This document shows positions 26,286 to 37,866 of a stretch of DNA of 64,000 nucleotides, in pieces. This DNA comes from Legionella sp. 515359. GTDB taxonomy: Bacteria > Pseudomonadota > Gammaproteobacteria > Legionellales > Legionellaceae. The notes below the pieces were generated by a model. That model was not told the origin of the DNA. It ran no database searches and was given only the letters and a program-made list of their open reading frames with translations. The stretch is taken from contig JAPCYN010000010.1 of the NCBI GenBank assembly GCA_025941565.1, positions 17,243 to 81,242 of the forward strand. The letters are read 5' to 3'. Each line of letters opens with the position of its first letter. Position 1 is the first letter of the stretch. Made by a program: the position numbers and the translations under genes.

Positions 26286-27663
26286 TTTTGTTTGTCAACA
26301 ATGGGAAGAAGAAATTATCCCCAGCTTATGTGATTATATAAAGATTCCTAATAAATCACCGCATTTTGATCCTAAATGGCAGGACCATGGATTTATGGAG
26401 CAAGCGGTTTGCCATGTTGTTGATTGGTGCAAGGCACATGCCCCTAAAGGAATGATGCTGGAAATTATGAGACTGGAAGGTCGCACCCCATTAGTTTTTA
26501 TTGAAGTTTCTGGGGAAATTGACGAAACGGTTTTATTGTATGGTCATCTTGATAAACAACCTGAAATGTCAGGATGGAATGAAGATCTGCATCCATGGAA
26601 ACCTGTGTTGAAAGATGGACGCTTATACGGTCGTGGTGCTGCAGATGATGGTTATTCTGCATATGCTTCATTAACTGCGATTCGCGCTCTACAGAACCAA
26701 GGGGTACCTATTCCTCGTTGTGTTTTGATAATTGAAGCATGTGAAGAGAGTGGCAGTTATGATCTACCTTATTACATCGAGTTATTAAACGATCGGATTG
26801 GTCAACCCAAGTTGGTGATTTGTCTTGATTCTGGAGCTGGTAATTACGAACAGTTATGGGTGACAACTTCATTGCGCGGTAATTTGGTAGGTGAGTTATC
26901 GGTTGAGCTCATTCGAGAGGGAGTTCATTCGGGTGCTGCAAGTGGTATTGTTGCAGACAGTTTTCGAGTTGCCCGACAATTAATCAGTCGTATCGAAGAT
27001 GAAGTTTCAGGAGAAGTGAAGCTACCTGAGTTGTATTGTGTTATTCCTGAGGAAAGAACAATACAGGCAGAACAGTGCGCCCAGGTGTTGGGGGATTCTG
27101 TTTACGCTGAATTTCCGTTGCATGAAGGGGTTGATCCACTAACAAAGGACAGAAAGCAATTGATTCTGAATCGAACCTGGCGACCTGCATTGACTGTTAC
27201 CGGGGCTAATGGGTTTCCTGCTATAGAAGACGCAGGAAATGTTTTACGGCCATTAACCGAACTAAAATTATCCATGCGCCTGCCGCCTTTAGTAGATCCT
27301 AAAATTGCGGCAACAGTGATGCATGATGCATTAACTAAAGAACCTCCTTATCATGCTAAAGTGAGCTTCAATACAGGGGATGGCTCGCAAGGATGGAATG
27401 CGCCTAAACTAGCCTCCTGGTTGGAAAAAGCTGCCGATGACGCCTCAATGACTTACTATGGAAAACCCGCTGCTTACTTTGGAGAAGGCGGAACGATTCC
27501 TTTTATGGGGATGTTAGGGGAAAAATTTCCCGAGGCACAATTTATGATTACTGGTGTTTTGGGGCCTCAATCCAATGCCCATGGTCCGAATGAGTTCCTG
27601 CACCTGGATATGGTAAAAAAATTAACCGCAAGTGTTGCTTATGTACTCTATCATGCAAGTTAG
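26260..27663 (+). CDS. M20-family metallopeptidase
   Basis: 467 aa from ATG 26260, chosen because TTGAGGAG stands 8 bases upstream; it overlaps the end of the murG-like gene. M20 dizinc hydrolase motifs are visible: LLYGHLDKQPEM (first zinc His and catalytic Asp), YGRGAADDGYSAY (bridging Asp), IEACEESGS (catalytic and zinc Glu), CLDSGAG, and the C-terminal GPNEFLH. The dimerisation lid lies between about 215 and 350. It resembles the dipeptidase/carnosinase-like branch; substrates are probably di- or small peptides. No signal peptide, so cytoplasmic. Confidence 0.88.
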   Translation: MFNPQALYDFVCQQWEEEIIPSLCDYIKIPNKSPHFDPKWQDHGFMEQAVCHVVDWCKAHAPKGMMLEIMRLEGRTPLVFIEVSGEIDETVLLYGHLDKQPEMSGWNEDLHPWKPVLKDGRLYGRGAADDGYSAYASLTAIRALQNQGVPIPRCVLIIEACEESGSYDLPYYIELLNDRIGQPKLVICLDSGAGNYEQLWVTTSLRGNLVGELSVELIREGVHSGAASGIVADSFRVARQLISRIEDEVSGEVKLPELYCVIPEERTIQAEQCAQVLGDSVYAEFPLHEGVDPLTKDRKQLILNRTWRPALTVTGANGFPAIEDAGNVLRPLTELKLSMRLPPLVDPKIAATVMHDALTKEPPYHAKVSFNTGDGSQGWNAPKLASWLEKAADDASMTYYGKPAAYFGEGGTIPFMGMLGEKFPEAQFMITGVLGPQSNAHGPNEFLHLDMVKKLTASVAYVLYHAS

Positions 27664-27693
27664 ATCTCTATAAGTATCGTTGGAGGGTAATAA

Positions 27694-28100
27694 CCCTCAC
27701 CCTAACCCTCTCCCATAATGGGAGAGGGGACTCGTTATCGTACAAAACACAATTCTAATAAAATCATCCCTTCTCCCCATGGGGGAGACGGTACCCGTAA
27801 GGGCCGGATGAGGGTAGGTGAGTAGAGCGTACTCTCCCTCACCTTGGCCCACTCCCGCTATGGCAGAGGGGGCTCGTTATCGTACAAAACATAATTCTAA
27901 TAAAATCATCCCTTCTCCTCATGGGGGAGAAGGTGCCCATAAGGGCGGATGAGGGTAGGTGAGTAGAGCGTACTTCCCCCTCACCTGAGTCCACTCCCAT
28001 TATGGGAGAGGGGGACTCTTTATCGTACAAAACATAATTCTAATAAAATCATCCCTTCTCCCCATGGGGGAGAAGGTGCCCGTAAGGGCGGATGAGGGGG
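27694..28100. repeat. Three tandem copies of a 142-bp palindrome-rich repeat
   Basis: Three head-to-tail units begin at CCCTCAC (27694, 27836, 27978; period 142, the last shortened). Each holds a palindrome near CTCCCATAATGGGAG, the conserved TCGTACAAAACATAATTCTA block, and the palindromes CTTCTCCCCATGGGGGAGAAG and GCCCGTAAGGGC. No protein is supported in either strand. This accounts for most of the 603-base gap between the M20 peptidase gene and comEA; the rest (28101-28266) shows no other feature except a ribosome binding site before comEA. Confidence 0.9.
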
Positions 28101-28266
28101 TAAATGGATAGCAGTTACCTTCAAGCCAATCGTTCAATCCAAATTATTTGTTACCCATTGAACTTAAAACAAAAAATTTAAAAAACACTCGACAGAAAAC
28201 CCAAATCTTGGGATACTCTTGCCGGCTCTGGATCGAGCCACTTAGTCCAACAATTAGGAGAAAATT

Positions 28267-28596
28267 ATGAAAGCAAAAATTATTGCTGCTGTATTGTCAT
28301 TGTCTGTAAGTACTCTTTCAGCTCATGCAGTCAATCCTCAAGAATCTTCAATCAAAAAAAAGCCCCCTATAGTCATTCATAAAATTGATATTAATACTGC
28401 TGATTTATCAATGCTTACCGGTTCAGTTAAAGGCATAGGAAAGAAGCGAGCTGAAGCCATTATTGCATATCGTAAAAGTCATCATGGATTTAAATCATTG
28501 GAAGAACTCGCCGAAGTGAAGGGCTTGGGGCAGCACTTTGTGACTGCAAATCGAGATAAACTGGATCAAGTGTTTGTTATTAATAAAATAGAATAA
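28267..28596 (+). CDS. comEA: ComEA-like helix-hairpin-helix DNA-binding protein
   Basis: 109 aa with a signal peptide (AVLSLSVSTLSAHA, cut near residue 22). The mature part is a single ComEA domain (about 38-100) with IDINTADLSMLTGSVKGIGKKRA and FKSLEELAEVKGLGQ, two HhH turns. ComEA binds incoming DNA in the periplasm and pulls it through the outer membrane during natural transformation, together with the type IV pilus. Legionella is naturally competent and has such a short periplasmic ComEA. The gene stands alone. Ribosome binding site AGGAG precedes the ATG. Confidence 0.92.
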   Translation: MKAKIIAAVLSLSVSTLSAHAVNPQESSIKKKPPIVIHKIDINTADLSMLTGSVKGIGKKRAEAIIAYRKSHHGFKSLEELAEVKGLGQHFVTANRDKLDQVFVINKIE

Positions 28597-30832
<2,236 letters not shown>

Positions 30833-30833
<1 letters not shown>

Positions 30834-31312
30834 TGAGAAATCTTCGCGTACGTTTATGCCTGGGATTTACTGTAGCTCTTCTTTTATCCATATTACCTAT
30901 GCCTGAGTTAATCTCCGCTTTTCGGCCTCCCTGGGTTTTATTGCTCGTGCTTTATATCGAATATTTTTTACCGGGTAACTTTAGACTGACTACATTGTTG
31001 TTTGTGGGATTATTATTAGATGTTTTGCTTGCAACAGTAATTGGGGAGCATTCATTTGCCTTACTTTTGGTAACCTGGATTGCTTCCAGCAAATCGAGAC
31101 GATTTCAATTCTTTTCCATGATGCAGCAAATCTTCTTAATCGGATTCTTTTGCTTTTTATACCAATCGATTATTTCTTTAATTACTGCTTTGCTTGGTTT
31201 TAATTACAGTTTATTTATGCCTTTGGCAAGCGCTTTCGTGGGTATGTTTATCTGGCCATGGATTCGTCTGCTGGGTGAAGGTATTTTATTGAAACGCTTT
31301 GTTTATCGCTGA
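30833..31312 (+). CDS. mreD: Rod shape-determining protein MreD
   Basis: 159-aa inner membrane protein with five or six hydrophobic segments, the third subunit of the MreBCD elongasome. ATG 30833 is preferred because AAGGAG lies 9 bases upstream and it overlaps the mreC TGA by one base; a GTG three bases earlier is possible. The RPPWVLLLVLYIEYFLPG and FVGLLLDVLLATVIGEHS segments match family pattern. Last gene of the operon. Confidence 0.92.
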
Positions 31313-31439
31313 GAATTTTTAGGGTAAAAAATTGGGCCGGTTTAAGCACGCCGGAACCCGGGTTTTATGGGCTAGAATAAACTTCTAACCCAGTGTTTCT
31401 TTTGCCGTGCTTCATCCAGACCATAATTTTGAATATCAC

Positions 31440-32021
31440 TTAACTTCGTTTCTTCCCTTGAGTTATTTTATGATGTTTGAAATCGTGATGTATTATTCTA
31501 TATTCGCCAGGTTGTAGCCGTTCTAATTTCCAGTCACCAATTTGATGACGTACCAACCTTAATGTGGGAAATCCAATTGCTGCAGTCATTTTGCGAACTT
31601 GATGATTTTTTCCTTCTTTTAAAATAATTTCCAGCCAACTGGTAGGAATATTTTGCCTGAAACGGATTGGAGGATTACGTGCCCATAATTGTGGCTCATC
31701 AATGAGCCTGACTTCAGCGGGCAAAAAAGTAATATCTTTAAGAACCAATCCCTTTTTAAGAGGCTCTAAATCGGTGTCAGTAGGTACTCCTTCAACCTGA
31801 ACCCAATAAAACTTTCTTTTATCGAATTTGGGATGGGTTAATTGATGCTGTAGTGCGCCGTTGTTGGTTAATAATAATAATCCTTCGCTGTTCTTATCCA
31901 GACGACCTGCTGCGTAAAAATCAGGCTTATTGATGAAAGCAGCTAATGTATGTTCTGGATCATCACCAGAGAATTGGCTAACGATACCATAAGGTTTATT
32001 AAAGAGTATAATTTCTGACAT
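31440..32021 (-). CDS. rluE: 23S rRNA pseudouridine synthase, RluE type
   Basis: 193 aa from ATG 32021, giving the usual start MSEIILFNKPYGIVSQF; the frame is open farther upstream but that extension has no family match. The RsuA-family catalytic motif is GRLDKNSEGLLLLTNNG (Asp nucleophile), and a second motif is EGKNHQVRKMTAAIG. It lacks the N-terminal S4 domain, as RluE does. RluE makes pseudouridine 2457 in 23S rRNA of E. coli; the same target is inferred. It is convergent with mreBCD. Confidence 0.9.
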   Translation of the reverse strand: MSEIILFNKPYGIVSQFSGDDPEHTLAAFINKPDFYAAGRLDKNSEGLLLLTNNGALQHQLTHPKFDKRKFYWVQVEGVPTDTDLEPLKKGLVLKDITFLPAEVRLIDEPQLWARNPPIRFRQNIPTSWLEIILKEGKNHQVRKMTAAIGFPTLRLVRHQIGDWKLERLQPGEYRIIHHDFKHHKITQGKKRS

Positions 32022-32164
32022 TAAGTATGCTATAAAAGAGTTTTGAGTGGGCTTATAGTAGGGGCTTTCTACATGATGGGCAATTCCACAATACAATTGA
32101 TTGTTATTATAGGTTAATTATTGTACAATAACGCAAAAATTATACTTTATGGTGAAAATTGTTT

Positions 32165-32863
32165 ATGAAATACACAATCTTAACTTCGCTTTTTTTTTGT
32201 CAATTTACCTATGCGATGAATCATATTGTAATGGTTGGTGATGAAAAAGTAGAAATTAAGCACATAGTAGGTAACGGGAAGACCTATGTTCATTTGCATC
32301 ATAATGAACAAACCGCGTTAAAGGCTGCTCAGGCAGTAATTCAACAAGAGGGTGGAAGTCTTATTGCTTTGGTGCACTCAGGTGGCCGCAATATAGTATT
32401 TCGTTTAAATAACCAACGCTACGAGTTTGATCCAAACCGAATATTTACAGATAATGGGATTAAAAAAACGCTTTCACAGTTCAGTCAATATAATCCTCGG
32501 GCGCATCAGGAAGTAAATAAGCTGGCAAGTAAAATTAAACAGTTATTGCCCAACGGTAAAGTAGTTGCTGTTCATAATAATTCGACCTATTCACTTAAAG
32601 ATTATCTACCGGGAAAATCGTTAGAAAATGATGCACAGGCACTTCATATGGTTCCCGAAAATTATTTCCGTAATTTTTATTTAGTAACCAAAATCAATGA
32701 TTTCCTTCGTTTGAAAAGCAAAGGTTATAATGGCATTTTACAAAAGCCTTCTGCAACAGATGATGGATCTTTGTCTATTTATTTGGCAAAAAATGATTAT
32801 ATCAACGTTGAGGCAGGATATGATCAACTGGTTGAACAAATTAAAATGTTGCAACATGCTTAG
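32165..32863 (+). CDS. Periplasmic protein with M14 carboxypeptidase-like motifs
   Basis: 232 aa with an N-terminal signal peptide (about 1-17, LTSLFFCQFTYA). A pattern resembling M14 zinc carboxypeptidases can be read: HHNE (His45 x x Glu48, first zinc pair), GGRN (Arg75), YEFDPNRIF (Asn91-Arg92, as in DxNRxF), VVAVHNNS (His137, third zinc ligand) and DYINVEAGY (Glu216, candidate catalytic Glu). The order and spacing fit the fold, but overall similarity to known enzymes was not recognised. A peptidase or amidase acting on peptidoglycan fragments or peptides is inferred. Stand-alone gene before icd. Confidence 0.55.
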   Translation: MKYTILTSLFFCQFTYAMNHIVMVGDEKVEIKHIVGNGKTYVHLHHNEQTALKAAQAVIQQEGGSLIALVHSGGRNIVFRLNNQRYEFDPNRIFTDNGIKKTLSQFSQYNPRAHQEVNKLASKIKQLLPNGKVVAVHNNSTYSLKDYLPGKSLENDAQALHMVPENYFRNFYLVTKINDFLRLKSKGYNGILQKPSATDDGSLSIYLAKNDYINVEAGYDQLVEQIKMLQHA

Positions 32864-32962
32864 TAAGCGTTCAAACATGAGTAATTAAATAGAAAATGGT
32901 ACTTGGGATTCCAAGTTATCACATGTTATCATTGCCTTCTCTCTAATTTTACGGAGTTGTCA

Positions 32963-34219
32963 ATGACATACGATAAAATCAAAGTGCCTTCACATGGTGA
33001 AGCTATTACAGTTGCTGCTGATCTGTCACTTCGTGTACCTAACAATCCCATTATCCCCTTTATTGAAGGAGATGGAATTGGTGTTGATGTAACCCCCCCC
33101 ATGATTCGAGTTGTTGATGCTGCGGTTGCAAAAGCATATGGCGATAAGAGAAAAATTGCCTGGATGGAAGTTTATGCCGGTGAAAAAGCAACTAAAGTTT
33201 ACGGTACTGATCAATGGTTACCTAAGGAAACTTTAGATGCAATGAAAAAATATGTTGTGTCGATAAAAGGCCCCTTGACGACTCCCGTTGGTGGGGGAAT
33301 TCGTTCACTTAACGTCGCAATTCGCCAAGAAATGGATCTTTATACCTGTTTACGACCAATTCGTTATTTCACTGGTGTGCCAAGCCCTGTTAAAGAGCCG
33401 TGGAAAACAGACATGGTTATTTTTAGAGAAAATTCAGAAGATATTTATGCGGGTATTGAATGGCAGGCTGATACTCCTGAAGCAAAAAAAGTGATTGAAT
33501 TCTTAATGAAGGATATGGGTGTTAAAAAAATCCGTTTTCCTGAGCACTGCGGTATAGGAATTAAACCGGTTTCTAAAGAAGGAACCACGCGTTTGGTAAG
33601 AGCTGCAATTCAATATGCAATTGATAATGACCGCCCTACAGTAACTTTGGTTCATAAAGGTAATATTATGAAATTTACCGAAGGTGCGTTTAAAGATTGG
33701 GGCTATCAAGTTGCACGTGATATTTTTGGCGCTAAAGAATATGAAGGCGGTCCTTGGATGGAAATCAAGAATCCTAAAACAGGAAAGCAAATCATTATTA
33801 ATGATGTAATCGCAGATGCATTCCTACAGCAAATTCTTTTAAGACCAGAAGATTACAGCGTGATTGCTACGCTAAATTTGAACGGTGATTATATTTCTGA
33901 TGCTTTGGCTGCTCAAGTAGGGGGTATCGGTATTGCTCCAGGCGCAAATATTAGCGACCAGGTTGCTGTATTTGAAGCAACTCATGGAACAGCACCAAAA
34001 TATGCGGGTAAAAATAAAGTAAACCCGGGGTCAATTATTCTATCTGCTGAAATGATGTTACGTCACATGGGTTGGAATGAAGCTGCTGATTTAATTATCA
34101 AAGGTGTGGAAGGTGCGATAACAGCTAAAGCAGTAACTTATGATTTTGAGCGTGGTATGAGTGGCGCAACTTTGGTGAGTAGCTCTGGTTTTGGCGATGA
34201 AATAATTAAGCACATGTAA
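32963..34219 (+). CDS. icd: Isocitrate dehydrogenase (NADP)
   Basis: TCA-cycle enzyme converting isocitrate to 2-oxoglutarate. 418 aa from ATG 32963 (start [17 protein letters not shown], like E. coli Icd; ACGGAG upstream); the upstream open frame is not used. Motifs: [17 protein letters not shown], substrate loop [18 protein letters not shown] with the Ser that is phosphorylated in E. coli, [19 protein letters not shown], and [12 protein letters not shown]. The segment after [19 protein letters not shown] carries the Lys and Tyr positions of NADP-specific forms. No aceK is nearby. Confidence 0.96.
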   Translation: MTYDKIKVPSHGEAITVAADLSLRVPNNPIIPFIEGDGIGVDVTPPMIRVVDAAVAKAYGDKRKIAWMEVYAGEKATKVYGTDQWLPKETLDAMKKYVVSIKGPLTTPVGGGIRSLNVAIRQEMDLYTCLRPIRYFTGVPSPVKEPWKTDMVIFRENSEDIYAGIEWQADTPEAKKVIEFLMKDMGVKKIRFPEHCGIGIKPVSKEGTTRLVRAAIQYAIDNDRPTVTLVHKGNIMKFTEGAFKDWGYQVARDIFGAKEYEGGPWMEIKNPKTGKQIIINDVIADAFLQQILLRPEDYSVIATLNLNGDYISDALAAQVGGIGIAPGANISDQVAVFEATHGTAPKYAGKNKVNPGSIILSAEMMLRHMGWNEAADLIIKGVEGAITAKAVTYDFERGMSGATLVSSSGFGDEIIKHM

Positions 34220-34241
34220 ACGGTAATGTATGAGTGAAATG

Positions 34242-34303
34242 TAGCCTCTGTGAAGCGCATTTAATTGGATAATCTCCGGTTTCGCCTTGCCTCACTCAGG
34301 CTA
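34242..34303. repeat. Inverted pair of the GTAGCCTGRGTGAAG repeat
   Basis: TAGCCTCTGTGAAGCG at the left and its near-complement GCCTTGCCTCACTCAGGCTA at the right form an imperfect hairpin after icd. The arms match the dispersed repeat also seen at 39123, 45599 and 55901. Confidence 0.5.
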
Positions 34304-34459
34304 TGATTTTTACCTTCTACACCTTATACCTTTAATGAGTGCTATCTAATCAATATGTTTTTGATTATTTCAAAGGCTAAATTTTTCATTAAAATTAGCT
34401 GATTTTACTGGCCAAAAGCGCGTAGGGAGTCTATAAAAATAGTATAGAGGTTGTATGTT

Positions 34460-34783
34460 ATGAGCGGGCAAAATCTAGAGGAAATTGTAAGGCATAAAGT
34501 AGCTGATCCGGAGCTAAGCACGGAAATCAGGGTGCCTAGAAAGTACAAAGTAGTGTTGCTCAATGATGATTATACACCTATGGATTTTGTAGTTGATGTA
34601 CTGAAGCATTTTTTTCATCTTAATGAAGAAATTGCAATTCAGGTGATGTTACAGGTTCATATTCAAGGAAAAGGCGTGTGTGGGGTATTTACACGAGATA
34701 TAGCAGAAACAAAAGTAGCTCTGGTAAATGAATACGCCAGAATGAATCAGCACCCATTGCTATCCAGCATGGAACCCGAGTAA
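34460..34783 (+). CDS. clpS: ATP-dependent Clp protease adaptor ClpS
   Basis: Delivers N-degron substrates to ClpAP. 107 aa from ATG 34460 (a TTG nine bases earlier is less likely). Core motif: [20 protein letters not shown], where Asn-Asp contacts the N-terminal residue of the substrate, followed by [24 protein letters not shown], which binds the ClpA N-domain. clpA follows after 30 bases. Confidence 0.96.
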   Translation: MSGQNLEEIVRHKVADPELSTEIRVPRKYKVVLLNDDYTPMDFVVDVLKHFFHLNEEIAIQVMLQVHIQGKGVCGVFTRDIAETKVALVNEYARMNQHPLLSSMEPE

Positions 34784-34813
34784 TTTGCTATGGGCTGAAG
34801 AGGAGCAACGACA

Positions 34814-37078
34814 ATGTTAAATAAAGAACTTGAATTCACCTTGAATTTAGCTTTCAAGGAAGCAAAAGAGAAGCGTCATGAATTTATGACTGTGGAGCAT
34901 TTGTTGTTGTCATTGCTTGATAACCCCGCAGCTGGAAGTGTATTGCAGGCTTGTGATGCAAATATCGAAGCATTACGACGAGATTTAATTGAATTCATTG
35001 ATGAAACTACTCCCAGGATCCCCGAGGAGGAATTAGATAGAGAAACTCAACCCACGCTTGGTTTTCAACGTGTGTTACAACGTGCTGTATTTCATGTTCA
35101 ATCTGCTGGAAAAACCGAGGTGACTGGAGCTAACGTTCTCGCAGCAATTTTTAGCGAACAAGAAAGTCAGGCAGTTTATTTCTTACGCCGTGAGAATATT
35201 ACACGACTTGATGTGATTAACTATATTTCTCATGGTGTTTCTAAATATCAAAATAATGATATGCATGAGAATATGAATTCTATGGAAGATGATATGAGTT
35301 CATCAGAGGGTAATGAGTCACCTCTGGAAAGTTATTGTACCAATCTTAACCGACGTGCGAAACAAGGAAAGATTGATCCTTTGATTGGACGTCATGAAGA
35401 AATACAACGTACTATTCAGGTATTGTGCCGACGCAGGAAAAATAATCCATTGCTTGTTGGCGAAGCTGGAGTAGGTAAAACTGCAATTGCTGAAGGATTA
35501 GCTCGACGCATTGTAGATGGTGAAATACCGGATGCTATCCGTGATTGTGTCGTCTATTCACTTGATTTAGGTGCTTTACTTGCTGGAACCAAATATCGTG
35601 GCGACTTTGAAAAACGATTAAAAGCAGTGTTAAAACAATTAGGACAACAGGAAGGGGCAGTACTGTTCATTGATGAAATTCATACGATTATTGGTGCCGG
35701 AGCAGCATCAGGTGGGGTCATGGATGCATCTAATTTAATTAAACCCCTGTTGGCAAATGGTGAGTTAAAATGCATTGGATCGACAACTTATCAGGAATAC
35801 CGAGGTATTTTTGAAAAAGACAGAGCTTTAGCAAGACGTTTCCAAAAAATTGATATTCCTGAGCCTACAGTGGATGAAACTTTTGAAATATTGAAAGGGT
35901 TAAAAGGGCGATTGGAAGAGCATCATGGAGTGAAATTCACTATTCCTGCACTAAAAGCAGCTGCTGAATTAGCCGCAAAATACATCAATGACCGCTTTTT
36001 ACCTGATAAAGCAATCGATGTGGTTGACGAAGCGGGTGCTTATCAGAATTTATTAACAGCGAGCAAACGTAAGAAAATAATAAGTGTGACTGAAATTGAG
36101 AGTGTTGTTGCAAAAATCGCACGCATACCCATTAAGAAAGTATCTGCTCGTGATAAAGATACTTTGCGGAATTTAGAACGCGATTTGAAACTTTTAGTTT
36201 ATGGACAAGATCAGGCGATCACTGCATTAGCTTCTGCAATTAAATTAGGTCGTTCTGGACTTAGAGATCCCCAAAAGCCTGTAGGATGTTTCTTATTTGC
36301 TGGGCCAACTGGGGTGGGAAAAACAGAAGTAACCCGACAATTGGCTAATGTTTTAGGCATCGAATTATTACGCTTTGATATGTCTGAATATATGGAAAAA
36401 CATACTGTTTCACGTTTGATAGGAGCTCCTCCAGGATATGTAGGTTATGATCAAGGTGGTTTGTTGACTGAGGCCGTAACTAAAAATCCTCATGCAGTGT
36501 TGTTGCTTGATGAGATAGAAAAAGCTCATCCTGATGTATTTAATTTGCTGCTGCAAATTATGGATCATGGTACTTTAACCGATACTAACGGTCGTCAAGC
36601 AGACTTTAGACACATTATTCTGGTAATGACCTCTAATGCTGGTGCAGGCGAGATAGTACGTAATTCCATCGGTTTTTCACAACAAGACAATAGTAATGAT
36701 GGACTTGAGGTCATTAAAAAACAATTTAGCCCTGAGTTTAGAAACAGACTCGATGCAATCATTAATTTTGCTCCATTGGATGCAGTGACGATTGGTTTGG
36801 TAGTTGATAAATTCATTATGGAGCTGGATGAGCAATTAAGTCATAAAGGCGTTACCTTTAATGTTGATAAAATGGCTCGTGAATGGCTTATTGAGCATGG
36901 TTATGACAAAGTGATGGGCGCTCGTCCAATGGCCAGATTAATTCAAGAAAATGTAAAAAAACCTCTGGCTGATGAACTTTTATTCGGTAAGTTAATGCAT
37001 GGTGGTCACGTAACCTTAAAAGTTAAAGATGGAAAGTTACACTTTGACAGTCATGATCATCGAGAGGGTGTTTTTTAA
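34814..37078 (+). CDS. clpA: ATP-dependent Clp protease ATP-binding subunit ClpA
   Basis: AAA+ unfoldase of the ClpAP protease. 754 aa: N-domain (1-150), first AAA domain with Walker A GEAGVGKT and Walker [14 protein letters not shown], second AAA domain with GPTGVGKT and [14 protein letters not shown], and the IGF-like loop region (NSIGFSQQ) that docks ClpP. The ribosome binding site GAGGAG is clear. Its stop overlaps the next ATG by one base (TAATG), so the glycosyltransferase gene after it is probably co-transcribed. Confidence 0.97.
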   Translation: MLNKELEFTLNLAFKEAKEKRHEFMTVEHLLLSLLDNPAAGSVLQACDANIEALRRDLIEFIDETTPRIPEEELDRETQPTLGFQRVLQRAVFHVQSAGKTEVTGANVLAAIFSEQESQAVYFLRRENITRLDVINYISHGVSKYQNNDMHENMNSMEDDMSSSEGNESPLESYCTNLNRRAKQGKIDPLIGRHEEIQRTIQVLCRRRKNNPLLVGEAGVGKTAIAEGLARRIVDGEIPDAIRDCVVYSLDLGALLAGTKYRGDFEKRLKAVLKQLGQQEGAVLFIDEIHTIIGAGAASGGVMDASNLIKPLLANGELKCIGSTTYQEYRGIFEKDRALARRFQKIDIPEPTVDETFEILKGLKGRLEEHHGVKFTIPALKAAAELAAKYINDRFLPDKAIDVVDEAGAYQNLLTASKRKKIISVTEIESVVAKIARIPIKKVSARDKDTLRNLERDLKLLVYGQDQAITALASAIKLGRSGLRDPQKPVGCFLFAGPTGVGKTEVTRQLANVLGIELLRFDMSEYMEKHTVSRLIGAPPGYVGYDQGGLLTEAVTKNPHAVLLLDEIEKAHPDVFNLLLQIMDHGTLTDTNGRQADFRHIILVMTSNAGAGEIVRNSIGFSQQDNSNDGLEVIKKQFSPEFRNRLDAIINFAPLDAVTIGLVVDKFIMELDEQLSHKGVTFNVDKMAREWLIEHGYDKVMGARPMARLIQENVKKPLADELLFGKLMHGGHVTLKVKDGKLHFDSHDHREGVF

Positions 37079-37866
37079 TGACGTTGACTGTAATAATAAT
37101 AACCAAGAATGAAGAGAAAAATATTAAAAGGTGTCTCGAATCCGTTCACTTTGCCGATGAAATAATAGTGCTGGATTCGGGAAGTACCGATAAAACGATT
37201 GCGATAGCCAAAGAATATACGGATCATGTTTACTCTACAGACTGGCCAGGTTACGGGATTCAAAAACAAAGGGCATTATCAAAAGCTCAAGGGGACTGGG
37301 TATTGAATCTTGATGCTGATGAATCAGTTAGTGAGGAATTGCAACGAGAAATTATTGAGGCTTTGGCATCCAATTCGGCAGATGCTTATAGAATTGCGAT
37401 TCAAATGTATTTCTATAATCAACCGCTAAAATATTCTTCCAGCCCAAAGCGTCATGTTCGTCTTTTTAAACGAGCAAATGCATATTTCAGCAATGACATT
37501 GTGCATGAAAAAATAGTTCTTCCAGAGGGTACTCGTATTGGTAAAATCAAAAGTACCATCATGCACCACTCATTTAAAGACGTCAGCCATGTGCTCTATA
37601 AAATGAATAAATATTCTTCTTATAGTGCAAAAACCTACGTCTTAAGCAAAAGAAGGACCAGTTTTATCAAAACAATGGCAAGTACTTCGTGGATGTTTTT
37701 CAGATGCTATGTCTTGCAACGAGGGTTTTTGGATGGCAGAATAGGTTTTTTATTTGCAGTGTTTAATGCACAGGGAACTTTTTATCGTGGTATTAAGCAA
37801 TTGTATCAAGACAGTAATATGGAACAATTGCCTTCCTTGGCAAAAAGCACAGAGGAATTAATTTGA
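37078..37866 (+). CDS. Family 2 glycosyltransferase, WaaE/KdtX-like
   Basis: 262 aa GT-A fold enzyme with IIITKNEEKNIKRCLESVHF, DEIIVLDSGSTDKTI and the metal-binding LNLDADESVS. Close in plan to the LPS core beta-glucosyltransferase WaaE/KdtX. A membrane-peripheral C-terminal helix is likely. The ATG overlaps the clpA stop, and the gene overlaps the ligase-like gene by 4 bases, so it is a LPS-core or O-antigen step placed behind clpSA. Sugar specificity unknown. Confidence 0.83.
   Translation: MTLTVIIITKNEEKNIKRCLESVHFADEIIVLDSGSTDKTIAIAKEYTDHVYSTDWPGYGIQKQRALSKAQGDWVLNLDADESVSEELQREIIEALASNSADAYRIAIQMYFYNQPLKYSSSPKRHVRLFKRANAYFSNDIVHEKIVLPEGTRIGKIKSTIMHHSFKDVSHVLYKMNKYSSYSAKTYVLSKRRTSFIKTMASTSWMFFRCYVLQRGFLDGRIGFLFAVFNAQGTFYRGIKQLYQDSNMEQLPSLAKSTEELI

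Noticed and set aside
27694-28100. Three regularly spaced repeats as a CRISPR array
   Set aside because: The units are about 142 bp, directly adjacent, and contain palindromes throughout; there are no unique spacers and no cas genes.
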